DNA of 64,000 bases from Fulvivirga lutea (lineage in GTDB: Bacteria > Bacteroidota > Bacteroidia > Cytophagales > Cyclobacteriaceae). Positions 36,527 through 43,429 of the stretch are shown here, in pieces. The notes under the pieces were generated by a model. That model did no database searches and had not been told where the DNA came from. It saw nothing but the letters and a program-made list of their open reading frames with translations. The first letter of the stretch is position 1. Each line of letters starts with the position of its first letter. The stretch is from contig NZ_CP070608.1 in NCBI RefSeq assembly GCF_017068455.1, positions 1,717,488 to 1,781,487 of the forward strand, in the 5' to 3' direction. The translations under genes and the position numbers were made by a program.

Positions 36527-36759
36527 CGCCCCTGTAAGGCGCGTTTGTTTACTTGTTTTACTGGGTATAAAACTAGCACGATTTGGGTTTAGAACCTAGT
36601 TCCATATAATGTAGCTTAAGACACTGCGTTCCTGTTGGTCGTCCACAAGTTAAGAGATGAAGGTGGATGTGAAATGCTAACCCAAAACGTGCGGCCGAGC
36701 CGCACCCGAGCATTTAGGACTTCGCACGGTGAAGTCCAAATGCGCTCTTAAAGTATGTT
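36527..36759 (-). repeat. attC-like site, 235-bp family, copy 13 (interrupted by IS110)
   Basis: Follows IS110 copy 3. GTT core 36757. Variant B centre after TTAAGACAC. The GC hairpin has GTGCGGCCGAGCCGCAC. AAC core at 35216. Confidence 0.86.
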
Positions 36760-36768
36760 GTGCACAGT

Positions 36769-37278
36769 TTATTCTGTTTTCAGATATTTTTCGATTCGAT
36801 GAATTTCAGATTGCTTAGAAAAATTAGTTCGATCGCAAATGTTAGTCCATGCAATATTCTTACCCTTAGGGTATGGCATTGTAGACTCATCATGTTCAAA
36901 ATAACTAATATCATCTGCATAAATCACGTAGGTTTTATCAATTTCAAAATGATACCCACAATCACCACCACCCCGTCCAGAATAGATGGCGATAATTTCA
37001 GAATCAAAATTACCTTTGAAAGCTTTAATTAGCTCTACTTGAAATTTTTTAATGACTTGGGAACTTAGAAAGGCATCAACAAATATGCTGTCAGGTAAAG
37101 TTGAGTTTCCCGAGTCAATGAGTGTTATTTCTTCTTCGCTAATTATTCTGCCAAGAATTACTGAACTGGAATTATCTATTTCACTTTCTATTGTATTGTT
37201 TCCAGAGCATGAACAGCCAAATACGTCAAATGAAATGGCAAACAGCATAATGGAAGTTGTAAGTATTAATTTTTGCAT
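36769..37278 (-). CDS. Exported TIMP/NTR-like protein (cassette 7)
   Basis: 169 aa from the ATG at 37278. The signal peptide MQKLILTTSIMLFAISF is followed directly by CSCSG, the Cys-x-Cys start typical of netrin/TIMP-like OB folds. Further on come VILGRI, a strand ending FQVELIKAFKG, and conserved YSGRGGGDCGYHFEIDKTYVIY, then TNICDRT. This order matches bacterial TIMP-like (NTR) domain proteins, whose role is mostly unknown. Upstream codons to 37335 lie in the repeat. Cassette ends are GTTGTGCACA / TGTGCACAAC. Confidence 0.65.
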   Translation of the reverse strand: MQKLILTTSIMLFAISFDVFGCSCSGNNTIESEIDNSSSVILGRIISEEEITLIDSGNSTLPDSIFVDAFLSSQVIKKFQVELIKAFKGNFDSEIIAIYSGRGGGDCGYHFEIDKTYVIYADDISYFEHDESTMPYPKGKNIAWTNICDRTNFSKQSEIHRIEKYLKTE

Positions 37279-37291
37279 TCTAATTGTGCAC

Positions 37292-37526
37292 AACACCCAT
37301 GTAAGGCGCGTTTGTTTACTTGTTTTACAGGGCATAAAACTAGCACGATTTGGGTTTAGAACCTAGTCGAGATACAAGCAGCTTGAAACACCCCGTCCTT
37401 ATAAATTGTCCACAAGTTAAGAGATGTAAGGGGAGGTGAAATGCTAACCCAAAACGTGCGGGCTGACTGTGCCAAAGCATCTAGGACTTCGCAACGTGAA
37501 TTGCTAATGCGTACTTACCGCTAGTT
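37292..37526 (-). repeat. attC-like site, 235-bp family, copy 14
   Basis: AAC 37292, GTT 37524. Mosaic centre (TTGAAAC plus CCCCGTCC). The right half is worn: GACTTCGCAACGTGAATTG and GCGTACTTACCGCTAGTT. Confidence 0.82.
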
Positions 37527-37540
37527 ATGCACTTTTTACA

Positions 37541-37945
37541 TTATTCAATTTGACTACGAACCCAATTGATGTTTGCTTGCTTCTTGAAATCGAACCAGTC
37601 CTGCCGATATTCTGAATTGTCAATTGCCCATTTGAATTTGCTGAATGGTTTGCCTTCAGAAAGCAACTTGAATAACCTCTCCCGAAAGTCGGTGTCTGTC
37701 AATGAGTGTGCGAAATCTTCCATCATTTGAAATCCCTGTCGGGAATCCATTTTCTCAAACGGGAGATAGTTATCCAAATCAGCGTCAATTCGGTCAATAG
37801 TTTCTTGCCAAGGTTCGGGGTCGAAATATTCACTGTCTGGGTTGGGATAGTATTCAATCGTCCCAGTCTGTTCGTGAAAAAAGCAGACATGTCCACAGTC
37901 CAGAAGCTCTGCTATTTCTTTGATATGTTCCTCCGTTGGTGTCAT
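37541..37945 (-). CDS. UPF0158-like protein (cassette 6)
   Basis: 134 aa from the ATG at 37945 (MTPTEEHIKEIAELLDCGHV). It is soluble, acidic, and follows the UPF0158 pattern: N-terminal helix with EIAELLDCG, strand with TGTIEYYPNPD, then FEKMDSRQGFQMMEDFA and LFKLLSEGKPFSKFKWAIDNS..RQDWFDFK near the end. The family has no known function. A GTG at 37969 falls in the core and is not preferred. The right core of this cassette is mutated (GTGCACAGC in place of GTGCACAAC), so excision may be impaired. Confidence 0.72.
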   Translation of the reverse strand: MTPTEEHIKEIAELLDCGHVCFFHEQTGTIEYYPNPDSEYFDPEPWQETIDRIDADLDNYLPFEKMDSRQGFQMMEDFAHSLTDTDFRERLFKLLSEGKPFSKFKWAIDNSEYRQDWFDFKKQANINWVRSQIE

Positions 37946-37969
37946 TTCCGTTCTGAAGGCATTGTGCAC

Positions 37970-38204
37970 AGCACCCCTGTAAGGCGCGTTTGTTTACTTG
38001 TTTTACAGTGCATAAAACTAGCACGATTTGGGTTTAGAACCTAGTCGCAATGCAAGCAGCTTAAGACACCCCATCCTTACAAGTAGTCCACAAGTTAAGA
38101 GATGAAAGTGGATGTGAAATGCTAACCCAAAACGTGCGGGCTAGCCGCACCAAAGCATTTAGGACTTCGCACAGTGAAGTCCAAATGCGCTATTACATTA
38201 TGTT
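37970..38204 (-). repeat. attC-like site, 235-bp family, copy 15 (mutated core)
   Basis: Left core reads AGC in place of AAC, then ACCCCTGTAAGG. GTT 38202. Central variant A'. Confidence 0.82.
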
Positions 38205-38583
38205 ACCACACGGGTTTTATTCTCTTCCTAGTCCATTCCAAAATTTTAGCATAGTCTGTTTTTCCTTCTGCTACAGAAATAACCATGTCATACTTATCAT
38301 CTTCTGTTGCATCAATGTCCATGTTGGAGGAAAGAAGAATTAGTCGAAACAATGTATAGCCTGTTCTTTTATTTCCGTCAACAAAAGGATGGTTAATCAG
38401 AATGCTCTCAAGTAAGGCTGAGGCTTTTTCTTCTGGGGTTTGATATAAATCCTTTCCATCAAATGTTTGAAAAGGTCTTGAAATAGCTGACTCTAGAAGA
38501 GGTTTATCTTTAAGTCCGCTTGCACCACCGAATTCTTGAATAAGTCTTTCATGGATTGAAAGAACGTCCTTAATTTCAAGCAT
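38203..38583 (-). CDS. Doc/Fic-family toxin (cassette 5)
   Basis: 126-aa death-on-curing type toxin. The Fic motif is HPFVDGNKRTG (about 65-75). The Doc subfamily uses this site to phosphorylate EF-Tu and stop translation. The N-terminal helices (VLSIHERLIQEFGG) and the LLESAISRPFQTF segment match Doc. The length is typical. The gene follows its putative antitoxin by 2 bp. The stop lies at the cassette core. Toxin-antitoxin pairs are frequent integron cassettes, thought to stabilise arrays. Confidence 0.88.
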   Translation of the reverse strand: MLEIKDVLSIHERLIQEFGGASGLKDKPLLESAISRPFQTFDGKDLYQTPEEKASALLESILINHPFVDGNKRTGYTLFRLILLSSNMDIDATEDDKYDMVISVAEGKTDYAKILEWTRKRIKPVW

Positions 38584-38585
38584 GC

Positions 38586-38768
38586 TTATTTGGCTAGACG
38601 TTGAAGTAGTCCAAAGTCATCCTTTAAAACCTTGTCAAGATTGCCTTTTAGATCAATACTTTGATCCTTGTCAGCTTTCTTAAACAGCTCGTAAACAGCT
38701 TCAAGAGTTTGATCCGGCAGTCTGTCGATGATTTGGTTGATTTTATTTTTTACTTCAGTTCTTGTCAT
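38586..38768 (-). CDS. Putative antitoxin of the Doc toxin (cassette 5)
   Basis: 60 aa: helical N-terminal half (TRTEVKNKINQIIDRLPDQTLEAVYELFKK) and a C-terminal tail KGNLDKVLKDDFGLLQRLAK likely to wrap the toxin. It does not show an obvious Phd-type fold. It is called antitoxin from position and size, directly upstream of the toxin as usual for such pairs. Cassette ends are GTTACCACAC / GTGTGGTAAC. Confidence 0.7.
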   Translation of the reverse strand: MTRTEVKNKINQIIDRLPDQTLEAVYELFKKADKDQSIDLKGNLDKVLKDDFGLLQRLAK

Positions 38769-38825
38769 ATCCTAATATACGAAATATTTGAATTCAAAGT
38801 TCCTGAAGTATAGATCCTGTGTGGT

Positions 38826-39075
38826 AACGCCCCTGTAACGCGCGTTTGTTTACTTTCCCGATAGCTATCGGGATTACAGGGCATAAAACTAGCACGATTT
38901 TGGTTTAGAACCTAGCTCCACAACAAGCAGCTTAAGACACTGCGTTCCTGTTGATCGTCCACAAGTTAGGAGTTGAAAGTGGATGTGAAATGCTAACCCA
39001 AAACGTGCGGGCTAGCCGCACCAAAGCATTTAGGACTTCGCACGGTGAAGTCCAAATGCGCTCTTACAAAATGTT
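38826..39075 (-). repeat. attC-like site, 235-bp family, copy 16 (with 16-bp palindrome)
   Basis: AAC 38826, GTT 39073. About 15 bp longer than the others because CCCGATAGCTATCGGG is inserted in the first loop (about 38857-38872). Central variant B. Confidence 0.86.
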
Positions 39076-39490
39076 ACCCGCTTGTCATTTTCAGCGTCAT
39101 TGTTAGCCGATTAATATGAGAGTCCAAAAGCCGAAGCTGCTCAATAACTCTGTTTTTATTTTGCCATCTTATTACCAGAAATATTAGTGTTAATGGCAAA
39201 GTCAGTGCGAATAAAATTATCAAAATGTAAGGTGCAAGTGCACCAAGATATCCCACTGTCAGCAATTCACTTTGATTTTGATTAAATATTGATGGTTTGA
39301 TAAGTTCTGGCTGTTTATTAAGTTCAGAAATAAGTTCTAAGTTATTTCCATAATTTTCAGCAATAAATGAATTCATTTCATTTACCTGTTTTAGCAATTC
39401 ATGATAAGACCCTTCAAGGCGATTGTTCACAAGTTCACGAATTTTGAATTGCGTGTTTTCCAAATATGACAATGTTCGATTTAATTGCAT
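39074..39490 (-). CDS. Coiled-coil membrane protein (cassette 4)
   Basis: 138 aa. A long N-terminal helical region (about 1-60, likely coiled coil: LENTQFKIRELVNNRLEG...LLKQVNEMNSF) is followed by one or two membrane helices (about 78-108, ILIILFALTLPLTLIFLVI) and a short basic helical tail. Cassette ends are GTTACCCGC / GCGGGTAAC. Its stop overlaps the core. Function unknown. Confidence 0.65.
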   Translation of the reverse strand: MQLNRTLSYLENTQFKIRELVNNRLEGSYHELLKQVNEMNSFIAENYGNNLELISELNKQPELIKPSIFNQNQSELLTVGYLGALAPYILIILFALTLPLTLIFLVIRWQNKNRVIEQLRLLDSHINRLTMTLKMTSG

Positions 39491-39511
39491 AATGCAGTAA
39501 TACTTGCGGGT

Positions 39512-39775
39512 AACGCCCGGCTAGCGCTCTGTTTGCTACCTAGGCTTATTTGCACCCAAAGTAATGAATTCTGTGTTTTGAGCCAAGTTGCAGAAAACTT
39601 TAGCAAAGACCTTTCTGCATTCCTTGCCGCCCGAGTCTGCTGGAGGGCTTGAACCCTGAAAGTAGCTGCAGGAAGACTTTACACTTAAAGCCAAGAATGG
39701 AAACACAGAATGAATGGGCGAGGAGTAGGCAAAAACCAGTAAAGTACTTAAGCATATGCGCTGCTAGCCTATGTT
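39512..39775 (-). other. attC-like site, singleton type (264 bp)
   Basis: AAC 39512, GTT 39773. The outer stem GGCTAGCGC pairs with GCGCTGCTAGCC, with two extra bases in the arm next to the gene's 3' end. An internal segment includes AAGTTGCAGAAAACTTT and TTCTGCA/TGCAGGAAG. Not related in sequence to the 235-bp family. Confidence 0.75.
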
Positions 39776-39785
39776 AGCTGCATTG

Positions 39786-40352
39786 TCACAAAGTTTTCCT
39801 TTCAGTCAATATGCTATGTATTATATTATCCAATTTGGAGCTCAATCTTAAAATAATCTGAAAAGTGAATGGATCTTTGCTCTCAATAGGCAGAGTCATG
39901 TTCATTATCAAGGACTCATTACTTGAGATTATAATATTATTTGTACTCGCGAGTATGTCAAAGTATGTTTTGTCCAGTTGAATCCTGTCATTTAAATCAA
40001 TTGAGTCTATACGGAATGGATAATATTGAGGAAACGGTCCTTTAATGTTAATTAATGCGTTATCTCTGGGGTCTAGAGTGGCCTCACGTCCGTTAAAGTT
40101 GCTTTCGTTGAATACGATAGAGCTTTTAATGTTATATAGTGGATTAGCGATTATCTTATCTCCTACGCCAAGGTTTTTCACGATATATCTTAGAACTAGT
40201 TCAGGAATATCATTTTCAAAGTGTTTTTTAACCTCAAGGCGAACTTGAATTGAATCTGATGTCACTGTATCAGTGCCGAATTTATATAAATGCTGACCAT
40301 ATGAAGATATATGGGCGATAATTGAGAATATAATGAAAAATGCGAATCTCAT
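39786..40352 (-). CDS. Exported protein of unknown function (cassette 3)
   Basis: 188 aa from the ATG at 40352. Signal peptide MRFAFFIIFSIIAHISSYG. The mature domain is strand-rich: IQVRLEVKKHFENDIPELVLRY, then IKSSIVFNESNFNGREATLDP, which reads like an Ig-like/intracellular-proteinase-inhibitor fold. No active-site motif. Cassette ends are GTTAGCTGCA / TGCAGCTAAC. Confidence 0.65.
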   Translation of the reverse strand: MRFAFFIIFSIIAHISSYGQHLYKFGTDTVTSDSIQVRLEVKKHFENDIPELVLRYIVKNLGVGDKIIANPLYNIKSSIVFNESNFNGREATLDPRDNALINIKGPFPQYYPFRIDSIDLNDRIQLDKTYFDILASTNNIIISSNESLIMNMTLPIESKDPFTFQIILRLSSKLDNIIHSILTERKTL

Positions 40353-40366
40353 CAAATTTTGCAGCT

Positions 40367-40478
40367 AACGACCAGATATGACGCTGTGCCTCTGGACTTT
40401 TTTGACTTCTTCTAAAGTAGCCGATTTGCAGATCATTTTCAAGTTGGCAGGTGGAGGCATGCGTTCATATCATTTGTT
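40367..40478 (-). other. attC-like site, singleton type (112 bp)
   Basis: AAC 40367, GTT 40476. The outer stem GATATGACGC..GTGCCTC pairs with GAGGCATGCGTTCATATC, with an extra base in the arm next to the gene's 3' end. It is of classical attC size and shares no sequence with the 235-bp family. Confidence 0.85.
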
Positions 40479-41426
40479 ACCACCAGTTATCTTCATTTCA
40501 CTTGCTACAGCATGAATTCGAGGAATTAATTCCATTCCATCATGATGAAAGTTGCCAGCTACATTAACAATTGTATTATTTTTCCCTGCCGTTAAGACAT
40601 ATACAATGCGGGTTGAGTTTTCATAAGTAGCTTGAAAACCGATGGCCTTGGCATAATTCCCATCAACAGTCAGGGTGTCATTGAATAATACGTCAGTTAT
40701 TTGAAGGCCTTGATTCTCCATTTGTGAAACCATTATTTCAAAGACTTCATTAATATTATCAATTGAAGAACTCCGTGCTATTTGAGAAACACTTATCGAA
40801 TTAAAGTTTTCTCCCTGCTCTGTATATTTTTGGTACCCTTCCTCTAAATAGACAAATTGATTCATCATACTTGTTTCAAAGTGAAACCCCATAGCAGAAG
40901 GATAAATTCTAAATTTAGCATTTTCCAAAGGGTCAATAGTTGCATCTTTATCGTAATAACTTGTTGTTACAAATTCTATAATGCTTGCAAGTTGATCACT
41001 TCCATTCGGAACTACCCCAAGTATTCTATTTTCCACAAGTGAATCACCATAGTAGAAATAATGGTATTTCTTATTATCTTCTTGAAGTTCAAAGTAGATT
41101 CCAGGTAAATCGTTAATTGTAAATTCTTGTTCATTCAGAACATCAAATGAATTATTAAAAAAGAAGTCAAATTCATCGTTTTTCAGAGAGGTGTAAAAAT
41201 TTATCGGAGCTGTCATACAGTAAATGACAGTTGAATCAGGGTGCATAAATAAATTTATATCTTCTGAGTAGGTATAATCCTCTGGGGCAATCACGAACAA
41301 TTGAGTGTTTTTCATTCGAAAGTGCTTGTCTGTTAGTTGCACTTTAATGTCCGTTGGAAATTTTAAGTTGTTGCAAGAAGAGAATAAGCAACTTAGCAGT
41401 ATGAGGTAGATTAGATTTTTTGTCAT
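40470..41426 (-). CDS. Lipoprotein of unknown function (cassette 2)
   Basis: 318 aa. The lipoprotein signal MTKNLIYLILLSCLFSSC has its lipobox Cys at 18. Two similar halves seem to be present, each with short strands and a final helix (PEDYTYSEDINLF..; FRIYPSAMGFHFETS..), a pattern like PsbP/Mog1 domains. The coding sequence ends 7 bp inside the core. Cassette ends are GTTACCACCA / TGGTGGTAAC. Function unknown. Confidence 0.68.
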   Translation of the reverse strand: MTKNLIYLILLSCLFSSCNNLKFPTDIKVQLTDKHFRMKNTQLFVIAPEDYTYSEDINLFMHPDSTVIYCMTAPINFYTSLKNDEFDFFFNNSFDVLNEQEFTINDLPGIYFELQEDNKKYHYFYYGDSLVENRILGVVPNGSDQLASIIEFVTTSYYDKDATIDPLENAKFRIYPSAMGFHFETSMMNQFVYLEEGYQKYTEQGENFNSISVSQIARSSSIDNINEVFEIMVSQMENQGLQITDVLFNDTLTVDGNYAKAIGFQATYENSTRIVYVLTAGKNNTIVNVAGNFHHDGMELIPRIHAVASEMKITGGNK

Positions 41427-41444
41427 CTGTCAATTATTGGTGGT

Positions 41445-41678
41445 AACGCCCCTGTAAGGCGTGTTTGTTTACTTTTTTACAGGGCATAAAACTAGCACGA
41501 TTTGGGTTTAGAACCTAGTCGCAATGCAAGCAGCTTAAGACACCCCGTCCTTACAGGTAGTCCACAAGTTAAGAGATGAAAGTGGATGTGAAATGCTAAC
41601 CCAAAACGTGCGGGCAAGCCGCACCCTAGCATTTAGGACTTCGCACGGTGAAGTCCAAATGTGCTCTTACGACATGTT
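41445..41678 (-). repeat. attC-like site, 235-bp family, copy 17
   Basis: AAC 41445, GTT 41676. Central variant A' (CCTTACAGGTAGTCC). The left arm has GGCGTGTTTG in place of GGCGCGTTTG. It is the copy nearest recA. Confidence 0.88.
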
Positions 41679-42186
41679 AGCCACCCCATGTCCATGTTCT
41701 TCTAAAATTCGGATTCATAGCTTGCCACTTCTCGAATAAAGCAAGTAATTCATTTTGTGTATTCATCGAATCCAAGTAGAACTCAACTTCAAATTTTTGC
41801 ACCCCATTATTAATCAAGAGGTAATTCTTATTTAGAAAAAATAGTTTTTCAGGTTTTACATATAACTTAAATTCCTTGATGTCGGATATATTGAAATGTT
41901 CAACAAAGTCCTTTTTTGAAAGCTTGATGTTACTTTCATTTAAAATTATATGTCCATTAACGGGGGAAAACATAAAGAGCCGATATGCTAATATGCCTAA
42001 AATAGGTAGGAGTAAATAGCAAATTATATATACGGCTATTGGAGCATCAAAATCTGCAAGTAAAGGGTCAGACTTTTTACCTCCCCAGATGAGAATTATA
42101 TCAATAAAAATCAAAACCGGAATGATGTAAGTACCTATGAAATTTGCAACCTTTCTTTTTGCAGTGTCTATAGTTTTAAGTTCCAT
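41677..42186 (-). CDS. Membrane protein with C-terminal soluble domain (cassette 1, first in array)
   Basis: 169 aa. Helices at about 18-35 and 50-70 are followed by a soluble strand-rich domain (GHIILNESNIKLSKKDFVEHFNI..), a PH-like layout similar to the cassette at 29681. Its stop codon TAA is part of the core GGCTAAC, and its ATG is 18 bp from the core on the other side, so the cassette has almost no space for its own promoter. It is the array's first gene downstream of recA. Cassette ends are GTTAGCCACC / GGTGGCTAAC. Confidence 0.68.
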   Translation of the reverse strand: MELKTIDTAKRKVANFIGTYIIPVLIFIDIILIWGGKKSDPLLADFDAPIAVYIICYLLLPILGILAYRLFMFSPVNGHIILNESNIKLSKKDFVEHFNISDIKEFKLYVKPEKLFFLNKNYLLINNGVQKFEVEFYLDSMNTQNELLALFEKWQAMNPNFRRTWTWGG

Positions 42187-42200
42187 AAATCATGGTGGCT

Positions 42201-42262
42201 AACAACCGTATAACAGGAACAAAAGGTGCTGTTATACGAAAAGGTGCTGTTATATTTTATTG
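42201..42262 (-). other. Candidate insertion platform at array start (attI-like or terminal attC)
   Basis: Between the recA stop and the first cassette core. On the plus strand AAC (42201) is followed by the hairpin CGTATAACAG / CTGTTATACG (12-nt loop) and two direct copies of AAAGGTGCTGTTATA. The direct repeats plus core are the kind of sequence integrase platforms have, and the hairpin has no T-run, so it does not look like a recA terminator. Assignment as attI is a guess. Confidence 0.45.
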
Positions 42263-42265
42263 GTC

Positions 42266-43294
42266 TTACTTTTGTGCAGCTACAGGCTTATCCAAATCTT
42301 CACCTTTAATTTTAGCTTTAATCTTGGCCTCCAACTCTTCCATTAGCTCAGGGTTATCTTCAATAATTTGCTTTACGGCATCTCTTCCCTGGCCTAGCTT
42401 GTTGCCATCATAAGAAAACCACGAGCCGGCTTTATTGATTATATCCAATTCAACACCTAAATCAATAATCTCACCTACTTTCGAAACGCCCTTGCCATAC
42501 ATAATATCAAATTCTACCTGTCTGAAAGGAGGGGCCACTTTATTTTTGGCTACTTTCACTCTCGTTCTGTTACCAGTTAATTCACCGGTACTTTCTTTTA
42601 TCTGACCAATACGCCTGATGTCTAGTCTCACAGAAGCATAAAATTTAAGTGCATTACCACCCGTAGTGGTTTCTGGGTTTCCGAACATCACACCAATTTT
42701 TTCACGCAACTGGTTAATGAATATGCAAGAACAGCCTGTCTTATTAATTGTACCTGTTAATTTTCTCAAAGCCTGCGACATCAAACGAGCCTGAAGACCC
42801 ATCTTGCTATCACCCATCTCGCCTTCCAGTTCGCCCTTAGGTACTAACGCAGCCACGGAATCAATAACAATAATATCAATGGCTCCAGAGCGAATTAGAT
42901 GCTCGGCTATTTCCAATGCCTGCTCACCATTATCTGGCTGGGAGATTAGCAGGTTTTCTGTGTCAATACCGAGTTTTTCTGCATATACCTTGTCAAAAGC
43001 ATGTTCCGCATCAATAAATGCGGCTAAACCACCCGCTTTTTGGGCTTCCGCAATGCAATGCATCGAAATGGTGGTTTTACCAGAAGACTCCGGACCGTAA
43101 ATCTCAATCACTCTACCTCTCGGTATTCCACCTATACCTAACGCGATATCAAGACCTAAAGAACCTGTTGAAATGGCCGGAACATCAAGAACTCGCTCAT
43201 CGCTAAGTTTCATGACGGTACCTTTTCCATACGTTTTTTCTAGTTTATCAATGGTTAATTGAAGGGCCTTTAGTTTTTGATCTTTCTCGCTCAT
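42266..43294 (-). CDS. recA: Recombinase RecA
   Basis: DNA recombination and SOS co-protease filament protein. 342 aa. Walker [10 protein letters not shown] (about 66-74), the family sequence near IDAEHAFD (about 93), Walker B segment [10 protein letters not shown] (about 138), loop L1 around [21 protein letters not shown], and L2 around [20 protein letters not shown]. The C terminus is short and acidic then basic. It is monocistronic and reads straight towards the cassette array. No strong terminator is seen before the first cassette, so read-through into it is possible. Confidence 0.98.
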   Translation of the reverse strand: MSEKDQKLKALQLTIDKLEKTYGKGTVMKLSDERVLDVPAISTGSLGLDIALGIGGIPRGRVIEIYGPESSGKTTISMHCIAEAQKAGGLAAFIDAEHAFDKVYAEKLGIDTENLLISQPDNGEQALEIAEHLIRSGAIDIIVIDSVAALVPKGELEGEMGDSKMGLQARLMSQALRKLTGTINKTGCSCIFINQLREKIGVMFGNPETTTGGNALKFYASVRLDIRRIGQIKESTGELTGNRTRVKVAKNKVAPPFRQVEFDIMYGKGVSKVGEIIDLGVELDIINKAGSWFSYDGNKLGQGRDAVKQIIEDNPELMEELEAKIKAKIKGEDLDKPVAAQK

Positions 43295-43429
43295 TATATC
43301 TCGGATTTGTAGTATTACTTTAGGCGGTGAAGTTAATTAAATTGCCAATATTTTTAGCAAAATCATATAAATTTTCTTACAACTGTCGCCATTAGATTGC
43401 GCACTTCCTATATTGCGTAAAATTTAGCT

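Noticed and set aside
20341-41678. CRISPR array
   Set aside because: The spacing is irregular (0.3-3 kb), the repeats are ~235 bp, and the spacers are full genes. No cas genes.
20341-42203. Composite transposon made by the three IS110 copies
   Set aside because: All copies are in the same orientation and in the same site type, and cassettes outside them have the same structure, so the IS are later arrivals in an existing array.
42208-42240. Rho-independent terminator of recA
   Set aside because: The hairpin CGTATAACAG/CTGTTATACG has no following T-run on the minus strand.
17391-42262. Simple genomic island or prophage
   Set aside because: No phage structural genes, tRNA end or direct-repeat boundaries. 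Each gene has its own pair of cores.
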